A stretch of 64,000 nt of DNA. It comes from Utricularia gibba (taxonomy: Eukaryota; Streptophyta; Magnoliopsida; Lamiales; Lentibulariaceae). The stretch is taken from NCBI GenBank assembly GCA_002189035.1, contig NEEC01000002.1, positions 2,852,001 through 2,916,000 on the forward strand. The letters run 5' to 3'. Shown here in pieces: positions 48,668-59,008 of the stretch. Under the pieces are notes generated by a model. That model was not told the DNA's origin. It saw only the letters and a list, made by a program, of their open reading frames with translations, and did no database searches. A program made the translations under genes and the position numbers. Each line of letters opens with the position of its first letter. The first letter of the stretch is position 1.

Positions 48668-50478
48668 ATGGGAAGATCAGAATCATGGGTGTGGAGCGGG
48701 AGAGAGCGAAAATGTCTTTCGCTGCTCCAGTTGAGATCACATTGCATTGGAACTCTTCTGCAAATCCATGCCTTCATACTCCGAAACGCCCTCGATACCA
48801 ACCTGAACATCATCACCAAGCTGATCGCTTCTCTCGCGTCAGCCGACCCCAGGTATGGAACCCGCCACGCCCGCCATGTATTCGACCAAATGCCTCAACG
48901 GTCTGATGTTTTTTTCTGTAATACCATGATGAAATCCCACCTGTCCTCCGGTCAGTCCTCTGAGGCTGTCAATCTGTATGTACACTTGCGACGCTGGGAA
49001 AGCTTTGTTCCGGATAATTATACGTTTTCCACCATTGCCAAGTGCTGCGGTCTCGATCATTTGACGCGGGAAGGAATGGGCTTGCACGCTCATGTGGTAA
49101 GGTATGGGTTTTTCTCGAATCTTTATGTAGCGACGGCACTGGTTGATATGTACGGGAAGCTGGGAAGATGGATTTTTCGAGAAGGGTGTTTGATGAAATG
49201 GAGGAGAGAAGTTCTGTGTCATGGACTGCTCTTATCAATGGGTATATCAGATGTGGCGATATCGGCATAGCTCGTGCATATTTTGATTTAATGCCTGTGA
49301 ATGAGAAAGATTCTGCCACATTTAACGTTATGATTGATGGATACGTAAAGTTAGGGGATATGCCATCTGCGAAAACACTGTTTCATGCATCCGTAGAGAA
49401 AAATGTGGTGACTTGGACCAGCATGATGGATGGGTACTGTAACTGTGGAGATTTAGAAGAAGCAAGATTTTTGTTTGATGTAATGCCTAACAGAAACCTG
49501 TATTCTTGGAATGTGATGATAGGAGGATATTGCCGGAATAAGCAACCCCACAAAGCCGTCGCGCTGTTTCAAGAATTATTAGCATCGAAGTGTTTTAAGC
49601 CAGATGACGTTACAGTTGTTAGTATTCTTCCGGCAATTGCAGATGTAGGAGCTGTGGATTTGGGGAATTGGGTGTTTGAGTTTGTTACTAGGAACAATTT
49701 GGATACATCAGTGAATGTCACTACATCACTGGTTGACATGTTCGCTAAATGTGGAGCAATTGAGAAAGCGAGAAGAGTTTTTTATAATGTGAAGACAAGA
49801 TCCGCATGTACATGGAATGCACTGATTAATGGATTGGCCCTCAATGGGTGTCCTCTTGAGGCTTTGAAAGTGTTTCAAGAGATGCAAACCATGGGGTTCA
49901 AGCCAAATGAGATAACGATGCTTGGAGTTCTGTCTGCTTGTAACCATGGTGGTCTAGTTGAAGAAGGAAAATTGTGGTTCAGTAAAATGGCGGAGTTAAA
50001 CATCATTCCGAAAATTGAGCATTATGGTTGTTTAGTAGATCTATTAGGTAGGGCTGGACGTCTGGAAGAAGCTGAAGGGCTAATTCAGAGCATGCCTTAC
50101 GAGTCTAACGGAATAATTTTGAGTTCTCTGCTATTTGCTTGTGGCTATAGCAATGATGTCACTAGGGCTGAGAAGATAGCCAAGGAAGCTGTTAAAATGG
50201 AGCCACATAATGATGGCAACTACGTCATGTTGAGGAATTTATATGCCTGCGATAGAAGATGGAGAGATGTGGAGCACATCAAGAGATTGATGATGGTTAA
50301 AGGAGCTAAAAAGGAGGTAGGGTTTAGCACTATAGAGACCAATAATGAAGTTTTTGAATTTATTGCCGGTGACAACAAGCATCCACATGTGGAGAGGACA
50401 CAAATGATAATGGATCATCTACTGATACACATGAAATCCGAAGACCCCTTTCTTGAGATGTGTTTTTCTAACAGTTAA
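48668..50478 (+). CDS. PLS-class PPR protein (At2g44880-like), intronless, one frame break
   Basis: The protein begins MGRSESWVWSGRERKCLSLL, followed by about a dozen PPR motifs of alternating lengths (for example NTMMKSHLSSGQSSEAVNLY, WNVMIGGYCRNKQPHKAVAL, WNALINGLALNGCPLEALKV) and a C-terminal E-type domain (CLVDLLGRAGRLEEAEGLI...NDGNYVMLRNLYA...EVGFSTIE). No DYW domain is present. PLS-E proteins bind organellar RNA and usually specify C-to-U editing sites. Order and wording match what I recall of At2g44880. One base is missing between 49160 and 49172: the upstream frame reads YGKLGR and then leaves homology, while MDFSRRVFDEM continues in the next frame from 49168. Repaired length is 603 residues. 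The ends overlap exactly as expected for a one-base loss. Confidence 0.9.
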
Positions 50479-51090
50479 CATTACTAGAAAGAAGTGGCGA
50501 CCACCGTTGTCAACTTGCACTTAAAGATGCTAGAATGCCAGAACTCAGGGATTCACAGAACAGAGATATGGAGCAGATGATGTGACTAATCGCCTGAATC
50601 CAAGAATTTGCTACTGATCATTCTCTCATGGAAAGCAAGAAGCAAAAGTGAGTTGCTTCTTTCAAAACCAGAGCTACTTCAGCAGGAAGTATGAAGACAG
50701 ATAGCTGCAGGCAGGTTAATGGTTTAAACCCACACTGGCCTTTTATCTCTTGGATAGCAACTTAGCCTGCTTACGGGCTCCATGATGAAGATCACTCACT
50801 GATCAAGTACAGCAACGAGAGGAAATGATTACCAAACTTTGGTTGAACTGTAAATGAAAGAGTACGATTTGATACATCATTTTGGTAGGGGAGTTCTTTC
50901 AACCTGTCATCTGTTTATTTAAATGAACCGCATGATCCACCGCAACACATTTGGAAGTGGCAGTTAACAGAGATGACGACACATGGACCAGAATTTAGAA
51001 AAGGATGGTTAATCCTATTTTACTTTCCACACAATCAGACTAAACAACATTCTCTCAATCAACTTGAGGAGCAATTTTGTACTAGTTCCC
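50479..51090. other. Convergent 3' flanks of the PPR and bHLH genes
   Basis: Mixed-composition sequence with no recognisable gene; it should hold the 3' UTRs of the PPR gene (+) and the bHLH gene (-). Confidence 0.5.
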
Positions 51091-52424
51091 TCAAGACATG
51101 CGATCAAATCCACCACCTATCTGCATATGCAGCCATTCTGGTGATGGCACTGAGCTACGCCCAAAGTCACCATTGTTTGGAGAACCAAAAGTGATGCTTG
51201 GAGCCACAAAAGATTGCTGTGGGAACTGCAAGGTAAAGAGTTGAGTTTGCTGAGAAGCTGGAGCTACTTCTTTCGATTGACACTGTTGGATGCCCAATCT
51301 GGAATTTACTGCTTCAAGCTTCATTGACAGGAACTGAAGAAGGGTGAAATGTTAGAGAAGCTTCCAGAATCAGCAAGTAGAGAATGAAAGATAGGGGCGA
51401 AAGACTGGTTTATCTACCTCAACCTGGCGCTGTAAAGACTGGATGTAATTAATTATCTCGTCGAGCACTAGAGCTTTCCCAACAACCTGAATCCCAAACG
51501 AAAGTTAATGAAGTCCAAGTGTTAAAAAGGGAACTACAGCAAGGGGTTACTCGGTGAATTTACTTCCATAGCAAGGTAAAAACCCAGTGAAGAATGAAGA
51601 TACATAGGTCTCGCAGAGCTCATAAGATACCCATGCTTACTTTATTACAGCCAGGAACCAGGTTTTGAAGGATCTTCATCCTCTCACTAATCTTTTCTCT
51701 TCTTGCCTGTATTAAGAGCAGGAAGCGCGAACGTTACTGGAGCATTCCTCCGATGCATCATTCACCAAAGACAATACTCTAAGCCTGTGTTCTTGAATGT
51801 TTATGAAGCATGCTGTTGTTTATGTGCAGAAATTGTACAGAAGCAAGAAGCAGAAACATGGATTGTGTTCCGTAATGTAGAGAAGCAGGATCCAGTTCGT
51901 AAATAAAATCAAAGATGAAAAGGGATTGTTTCTTCATTACTCTTTCTGCTAAGCTATGACTATCCGTAGCTTGTCCCCTTCTAGCTCTCACATGGATATA
52001 GTCCTTCGGAGTATCAGCTGGTTTTGATGCTTTCGCATCTTTTTGCCCTGAACTCCCCTCCACTTCAGTTCTACTTTCCCCATTCTCATTTGATTCCATC
52101 ACCTTGACCCTAATTGCATCTCCTTGATTCTGTTCAGACCAGAAAGAAACAGTTACAAGGAGCATCTATATCGAAATTAGGGCTATTGGAGGTTATGCAT
52201 TTCAACAAATTTGGTACCAAAACAGTAGAGCTGCTGTTGTTTCCGCCATTGCTGTTGCTCGTTGAAGCTCCTTCCTTCCCGGAACGCACATGTTCGCCCA
52301 CCGAAATCTGATCCACGCTCATATTGTAGGAAGGCACACTGTAGTTCATCTGAAAAGTAGGCCACATTTCCGAGTACCCATACTCTCCTCCGTCCGAGAC
52401 GACACTCACCCGCCGCGGATCCAT
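51091..52424 (-). CDS. bHLH transcription factor, subfamily XII (CIB/BEE/BPE type), 5 coding exons
   Basis: Exons in coding order are 52218-52424 (3' border uncertain), 51941-52129, 51641-51706, 51418-51486 and 51091-51333, giving about 257 residues. The N-terminus is MDPRRVSVVSDGGEYGYSEM. The bHLH spans the KDYIHVRARRGQATDSHSLA segment, RREKISERMKILQNLVPGCN and VVGKALVLDEIINYIQSLQR. The H-E-R residues of the basic region predict G-box/E-box binding. It ends with FLSMKLEAVNSRL and a C-terminal SPEWLHMQIGG seen in this subfamily. Members act in light, brassinosteroid or petal-growth control; the exact role is unknown here. The clear acceptor at 52130 requires a phase-0 donor; TTG/GTACCA (52217) satisfies this, whereas the stronger GTAACTG further on would create a stop. 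Confidence 0.85.
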
Positions 52425-53183
52425 TTCCAGCAGCAAATCAGTCGAATCCACGCGGCGGCGACGCCACTCTGGAACCCGCACTTGAATGTTGTCGTGTACT
52501 GAACAGAATCCGTTATAGAGACCGAATGAAGAAAGCTTGAAGGCTTCCTCTCAGCATTTAGCGCTGCGCAGGCTAGTGCTTCCAATCGCACATCTACACC
52601 TGGTCTACCTGCACCACATCGCTGCCACAGTATAAAAAAATACCTCTAGATGCAGATTATTATTATTATTATTATTACATCAAATAGTTGCTTGTTTTTT
52701 TTTTTTTTTTCTATTTTCTCTATCTTTAGCGATTAATTTATTCTGTTACTCCATTTATTTTTCCAGAGATAATATTTTCTATTACTTTAGATGGATATGC
52801 ATGTGTTGAAAGTACATTATTTAACACAGGAATAAATATTTCAATTCTGAATTTTAATTAAAAATTATCATTTTCTATGTATTTTGTAAAATATGGTTAT
52901 ATTAGTGGTACATAATACACGGGACGGGAAATGGTACTCCCTCCCCCTGTCTAACTATTCATTATTAAATAATAATCGTAATAATTAGACGGGTGTATTT
53001 TTTTTATTGTTATTTTCCATGTAGAGGTGTAGAAGTAGCGTAGCGTTAGGTTAAAAAAGAAAGAAAGCAAGCGCATTTAATTCATGGACCACACTCTACA
53101 GCTCACCCCTGCACCGCGATTTTCAGACATGATTATTGTTATATAATATGTTATATATATATATATATGCTATTCTCACAAAA
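52425..53183. other. bHLH promoter side with simple repeats
   Basis: The left part is the leader and promoter of the bHLH gene. A short ATT trinucleotide repeat (about 52648-52676) and a T-run (about 52696-52710) are present, followed by AT-rich sequence and an AT dinucleotide run at 53152-53168. No gene is seen. Confidence 0.5.
52648..52676. repeat. (ATT)n microsatellite
   Basis: About nine ATT/TTA trinucleotide units in tandem, in the upstream flank of the bHLH gene. Confidence 0.8.
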
Positions 53184-53256
53184 GGGGATGTAGCTCAGAT
53201 GGTAGAGCGCTCGCTTAGCATGCGAGAGGTACGGGGATCGATACCCCGCATCTCCA
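53184..53256 (+). tRNA. tRNA-Ala, anticodon AGC
   Basis: The 73-nt cloverleaf is complete. The acceptor arms GGGGATG / CATCTCC pair with discriminator A. There is a D-arm GCTCAGATGGTAGAGC, an anticodon stem CTCGC/GCGAG with loop TTAGCAT (anticodon AGC at 53217-53219), and a T-arm CGGGG ATCGATA CCCCG. Internal A and B boxes are intact. There is no intron and no encoded CCA. It matches the standard nuclear plant tRNA-Ala sequence. Confidence 0.97.
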
Positions 53257-53269
53257 CTTAGCCTTTCCC

Positions 53270-53277
53270 TTTTTTTT
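53270..53277 (+). terminator. Pol III oligo-T terminator of tRNA-Ala
   Basis: A run of eight T residues starts 14 bases after the tRNA 3' end, the usual RNA polymerase III termination signal. Confidence 0.85.
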
Positions 53278-54831
53278 GGTCATTAACGCCAAACACAAAG
53301 AGAAATTCAAAACCTCTTTTCCATCAGGAGGTCTAAGGAGATGATCCCTGATTTTCACCTTATGTAGAAAACTATTATTTCGGATCACGTAATAAAAATT
53401 CACATTCTTTTTTACCCCATTTGATATCTATGTTACATCTCATTAAAAAATATCTTAATGAAATCTTAATGGCATTCTAAAAAATGGAATCATAAAATCT
53501 AGATTACAACCTAATGGAACCACTTCTTGTATGGAGTGTTTGACATCTTATCACAACAATTAGTCCATTCATTATTCGGTTTCGAGGAGGTAATAAGATC
53601 ATTATCACTAGTCTTGAATAAAGTTATGCAACAACGCACATGCTAATAATATGCGGCTCTATGTTTTCATCTGATGGAAGCACCATGAGTGAAGGATTTC
53701 CTAACATTTCATGCTCTTCTGATGAAATACATGATACATGTTAAAATACTCGAGTTATGAGTGCAGTACTCCCAACCCTCATGTTTTGAAGTGATAATGT
53801 ATCTCTTTGAATATAGTCAAAAAGTCTATTGTAATTAGAGTAATCATTATCACAAAGGTAATACAATTTTGTAAGCAACAAGCATATAATAAAAAACATT
53901 GCTTCTACTCACATCATCATGAAGAATCCTTGAATAGTTCTCAATTGTGTTTTGTGTTATTTAAAATATTTCATTGGTTTAACTAGATTGACATATATTG
54001 TAATAAAAAATAGATTTTCAGTTTCGATTTGAAACATATTATGCCTTTATCATGTGTTATTTTTACAATACTTTTCAACTTACTTAAAAGTTGGTCCAAT
54101 ATTTTGAATAAATAAAAGAAAAAAATATGTTTATTGCAATTGTATTAAAAGATTATGCTAATAGCCGGGACAAAAAAGTTGGTGCACATTTACAAATGTC
54201 TGCATGGGTGATGCCCAACTAACTTGAATCCCCTCTCTACCGCAGAAGCCATGCGCCGACATTCGAAATAGATCATCAGCGGATCGGGAGCTCAAGTTGT
54301 GCAACGTTTTTTTTTTTTCTAAGTTGTGGGCTTGTTCTGTTCTTCCTTCCCATGATTTCTTTGCTACTATGTAGGCACCCGGAGATGAAGACACTCCACG
54401 GCTGCCGCCGGTATGGTCGAGGAGCCCAAGTTGTGCAGTGTTTTTTTATTGCTAAGTTGTGTTGATCACCAATGAGACAATTCTAATCAATCTACTCAAA
54501 ACTGCAACTCAAATTAGAAACTCAAAAGTGATTATCCCATTTATTAGGTCCCAACTATTAGCAACTCAAATTAAGCTCATATAGCCTAAATGAAAGAAGA
54601 CCAAATAATAGTCAATGGTAGTTTGCAAATCAAACAGTCATGTTTCTGCATCCAATGTCTACTACACCTCAACTCTGTAAATACATAAAATGTACCTAAA
54701 TGTAATATTTTTTATTTACAATATACACAACTTTAAATTTTCATGATGATAGTTACGGAATGCTTTCCCTAAAAACATCAAATCAAGTTCTAATACTACC
54801 TTCAATTCAGTCGATTTAATTTTGTGTTAAA
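53278..54831. other. AT-rich spacer with old repeat-like sequence
   Basis: No gene is supportable. The phrase CAAGTTGTGCA(A/G)NGTTTTTTT occurs twice (about 54291-54319 and 54427-54447), which suggests a small duplicated element. The part before 54832 may be the upstream portion of the Copia relic, but I see no LTR or primer-binding site. Confidence 0.4.
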
Positions 54832-55465
54832 ATGGCTTCTTTTTCTTCTTCCTACTTCATACCTTCTCCCATGTTTGATGACAAAGTAGATTATAATGCT
54901 TGGACTGATAAAATGTTAGTTCATCTTAACAGTTTTGATCTATGGCATATGTTGGAAGACAATGATGAAGAAGATCAAGCACACATAGCTCAATCATGGG
55001 AGAACAAATCATCTTCTTTTGAAGTAGAATGTGAAGTCGATAGGAAATTCAAGAAGAGAAAGAAGAAAGCTATGTATGCACTAACTTTAGTATCAATGAT
55101 GAGGATTATGACCTTATTCTAGGTTGCATAGCTCTGAACAAAGCTTGAAACATCTTTGCCAAAAAATTTGTAATGACACTGGAAAAAGACAAAAGAAGAT
55201 AGATAAATAGTAGCATATTTCAGACAATCTTGTTCTGAAAACTAATGAGTCTGTATGTGATCTAACCTCTTCTATAAGTGGAATTGTAAAGGATCAAAAA
55301 AATTGGGTTAAATAATTGATGATGGATATGTGAAGAACAACATTTTTAAGTGTGTAAATAATTATAAACCTTGCATTAGGACGATATCTACAATTAGATT
55401 ACTCACTGCTACAATCATGAAAAATTACTAGATGCATTTTACAATTTCGAGTAAACATATAAGAA

Positions 55466-56082
55466 GAAAATTACATGATTAATTGTGTTTTGAGAAACTC
55501 ATTTCCAATCATAAGTATTTTTATCTTTTAATGAAAATAATATTTGTAATTATTTTTTTAATCTTAATTTATTAATATCTCTCACAATAACTCATATTTT
55601 TATATTTGTATCAAAGCTTCTCATACTCATTATTTTATTATTTTCTCTTATCCATTTTTTTATTTTATTATTTCTTACCCTATTTAATCCCTCCTTGCTT
55701 TTTTGGATTTTACCTCTTTCTTTTTAAAATTGATAATATTATATTTTAATATTATATTATAAAATATATTTAATACATGCAACTACTAATTATTCATAAT
55801 TAATAATTACTTACAAATAATAATGTTGTAATAGCATTTATGTGAAGAATAATTTGTAAATTAAATTTTTTGGAAAATAAGATAATATATGAAATTTTAA
55901 ATTTACAATTTATTATATAATATTAAAAACTAATGTAATCATATTTACAATAGAATATGCAAAACATCATGTTATCAAAACTAAAAAAATTTCAAACACA
56001 ACAGATATTAGGATAAACAAATTATTAGAATTATTTGGAATGGGAATGAGTTTCTCAAAACATAGTTAATCATGTAATTTTC
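55466..56082. mobile_element. 617-bp MITE with ~46-bp terminal inverted repeats
   Basis: The left end GAAAATTACATGATTAATTG... (from 55466) is repeated in inverted form ending at 56082. The first ~42 bases match with only three mismatches, including the shared GTTTTGAGAAACTCATT. The interior is very AT-rich and non-coding. I could not see a clear target-site duplication, so the superfamily is open. It sits inside the decayed Copia body and therefore inserted after it. Confidence 0.75.
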
Positions 56083-56213
56083 ATCACAAAGAAGTTTTAT
56101 GAAGTGCATGATGAAATAGAACAATCATTTCAAACCAAGCCTATGAAAAAAAATTATACGAAAAAAGCATATCTAAAGTATCTATATTGCAACCAAAGAA
56201 ATCATTATATCCC

Positions 56214-56748
56214 TGATGGGGTACAACTCGGGCGAGAATGATCGGCTTCTGAAGGGGTGCCGAAAGGAGTCTTGATGAGACATCTCCTGCCGAGAGACCG
56301 ATATATGTCAAAGATCTGATAGCAGCGGTATGGTGCAGTCTGAAAAGTAGTCGAGTCGTAGCAGAGCAGGCGGCGATCGTCTGTAAAGCAAGATCAAAGT
56401 ACAAATATAGAAAGGTAGCCGACACTTGCAGAACTCATGATCCGATCAAATCGACCCCCTCTATAAATAGAAGAAATCATAACGGGGGAAGGGTTCGACC
56501 CTAAGACTCCCATCCTGTACCTATCTTAACCACTTTTGCCTAGTAAGGACTTTTTCCGGTAAGCTCCGACAGCTTTGTGGTTTTTCCCGTCTTATGGTGG
56601 TTTTCACGTAAAAATCTCCGCCTACCCCCGTTTCTATCGATCAAATCGAACAAAATCACAAAAAAACATAATAAGGTTCGGTATTTTCCGGTTGCACCTA
56701 TCACCCAAAAATCAGTCCCATCTCGGATACCGATTTTTACCCTTAACA
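56214..56748. mobile_element. 535-bp solo LTR flanked by 5-bp target duplication
   Basis: The segment begins TGATGGGG and ends TTAACA, i.e. TG...CA termini. It is flanked by the direct repeat ATCCC (56209-56213 and 56749-56753), the length LTR retrotransposons make on insertion. It is GC-richer than its surroundings and contains a good TATA box, TATAAATAG (56462-56470), about 250 bases in, as expected at the U3/R boundary on the plus strand. No internal retroelement region adjoins it, which indicates recombination between two LTRs. Family unknown. Confidence 0.8.
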
Positions 56749-57830
56749 ATCCCTAATTATTTCTATTGTCCAGAAAAAGTTTGCAATTTTTACAAGGAAA
56801 AGAGACACATTGAAAGAGTATGCATGATGAGATAAGAAGAGAAATTTGGAAGGAAAATAGAAGATAATAAAAACCAAAACTCAAAAGCTAATGAACTCTG
56901 CATGTTTTTTTCTTTAAGGAAATCATCTACATTTATACCTTGTGCAAAAACACCATACTCTCAACAACAAACAACTTTACAAACATAGAAATGTGGATTA
57001 TCAATCGTGGATGCAGTAATCATCTAATCTATCAATTCAGTGCTTTCACAAACGAGTACTCATTGATAAAAAAGCAATAGAAGTGGTTGATAGAAGACAT
57101 ATAAAAGTTCCTAAAGTTGGGATAATATGATTGGAAACATGCAGTTATACATTAAATATACAAGAAGTTTATTATGTTCCTAGAGTCTTGCACAAGCTCT
57201 TGAGTGTAGGGCAACTTCAAAAGGACTAAATGTCTTGTTCAATGGATGGTTCTTTTCTATCTTCTTACCATTTCTAAAGTTGGTTTCTCAAATCAGAATG
57301 GAAACAGAATTTTTTGATTTGATTTAAATCAAATATGAAACTAAATGATACTTGTTTTTCAACTAAGGAAAAGGTATTTCTATGGCACAAAAGGTTTCGA
57401 CATGTTAATTTCTCGTCATTCACATACCTCTCTAAAACCAGTCGAGTAGGTAAAATTACTACTACCATAAGTGGCACAATATTACAAAATATGTCAAATA
57501 TGTCAAGTAAGTAATCTTGTCACATGGTTGTTTGGTAAAAAAAACATGGACCACATAACATAAGTTGGAATTGTTTCATAGCCATGTGTGAAGAACCATG
57601 AACAAAACCATACTTTCAGGTAACAAATATTTTTTAATATTTATTGATGACTATACCAAATATTATTGATATTCGTTATGCCCATCAAATCTAAAACAGT
57701 AAATTGTTTCAATGTCTTTGAAGCTTAAGTTGAGAATCAGAGTAGAAACAAAATAATGTACATTCATTGAGACAATGGTAAAGAGTATACACCATGTAAG
57801 TTTTTCATCATTGGAGCATCCATTATCTCA

Positions 57831-59008
57831 TGCATGGGTATATTACAAATTTGGTCATTCTTAATAAATATATAAAAAAATGATCATCTTCAATTAAAAA
57901 TTTTTGAATCAGTATGTGAGATAGAGTGGAAATATGAGCATTTTTGTAAATGACCCCCGCATGGAGGCATGCCCATGATGTATCCTTTGTGCATGTAAAT
58001 CACATGAGCATCCAACACCGCATCAACCCTTTTGATGCCCAAGTCCAAGACATGCTGGCGTTTTGTATGCGGTTCCTCCATGGCCCAGAAACTCCACTTG
58101 CGCACCGCACCCTTTCTCCTTTGTGTTGCTGTTCATGGCTTTTATCTTCCAACAGGATTGGATCGTTTGTCTTGTCTGCTTCATGCTATTTTGTGTAAAT
58201 AAATTATTTTTTCTTTTAAATTTTTTGTATAATTCCTTCTTATAAATCTGTACCTAAAATTAATTAATTTAAATTATTCTAAATTTTCATTTTAAGGGTG
58301 CAATAAATATTTTTTTACAAAAAGCTGATATTTTTTTAAAAAAATTCAAAAAGCAAAAAAGGTCTCAAACCTGGTAGCGCTGCTGTTCGTGGTTTACTTT
58401 TTTTAACGGTTCTTAAAAACTTGTCGGACTCTGAAATCCATGACGTTCGGAATTATTTCCAGGAAGAGGATCCGGCATTGATTCTTCGCCCCTCAGCCGC
58501 GTATCGTACAACTTTTCGCCGCCTTCGAATCCGGTTCATCTCGAGCCGGTTCGTCGCTGCACCTGCGTATTGGTGATCTCCGATCAGGTTAAGTTCCGCA
58601 TCATTTATTTTCTTCTGACCGATCTACGTATTTGTATATCATCTATTAGAATCCTGGTTTTCACAAATGGTGGTGGACATGTTGTTGTATGTTGTGATTA
58701 CATCACATATTACCAGACGGATTTTGAAACTGTAGATTGATTATGCATGTTGTAGGCGTCAGATCTTGATCTACGTCCGAATGGATTGCGGAGTTTGTAA
58801 TTTACAGATCTATAAGATACGTAAATTGGGATGGTCATTCTTGTAGAGTTTATGTGTGTGTCATGTGGATGGAAACTGAACTTAATCTTGTTTATTTTGG
58901 AGTATTTGGCATTTGAAATGCTTGTTTTCGGGATTGTGAAGGCATTTCGGATTGCCATTTTCGTTCTAATCGTCTTTTTTTTATGTTGCAGAAAGGTTTG
59001 CTTGGAAG
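57831..59008. other. Spacer, then 5' leader and leader intron of the TRIPP-like gene
   Basis: 57831-58430 shows no gene. From about 58460 the sequence looks like a promoter-proximal leader. A donor after GATCAG at 58587 and an acceptor ending at 58991 define a likely 5' UTR intron (58588-58991), after which 17 leader bases precede the ATG at 59009. Confidence 0.55.

Larger units (their letters stand above)
54832..57830 (+). mobile_element. Degenerate Ty1/Copia retrotransposon body, with nested insertions
   Basis: A plus-strand frame at 54832-55122 reads like a Copia gag N-terminus (MFDDKVDYNAWTDKMLVHL...LWHMLED). After two nested insertions, broken frames continue in pol order. They show a cysteine/histidine knuckle remnant near 56760-56830, then a protease-to-integrase linker with RRHIKVPKVG, YYVPRVLHKLLSVGQL (57120-57215) and an integrase block with DNGKEYT (57770-57795). 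Many stops and frameshifts show it is dead. Reverse transcriptase and RNase H are missing, and no LTRs were found, so the element is truncated. Its interior is split by a MITE (55466-56082) and a solo LTR (56214-56748). Confidence 0.75.
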
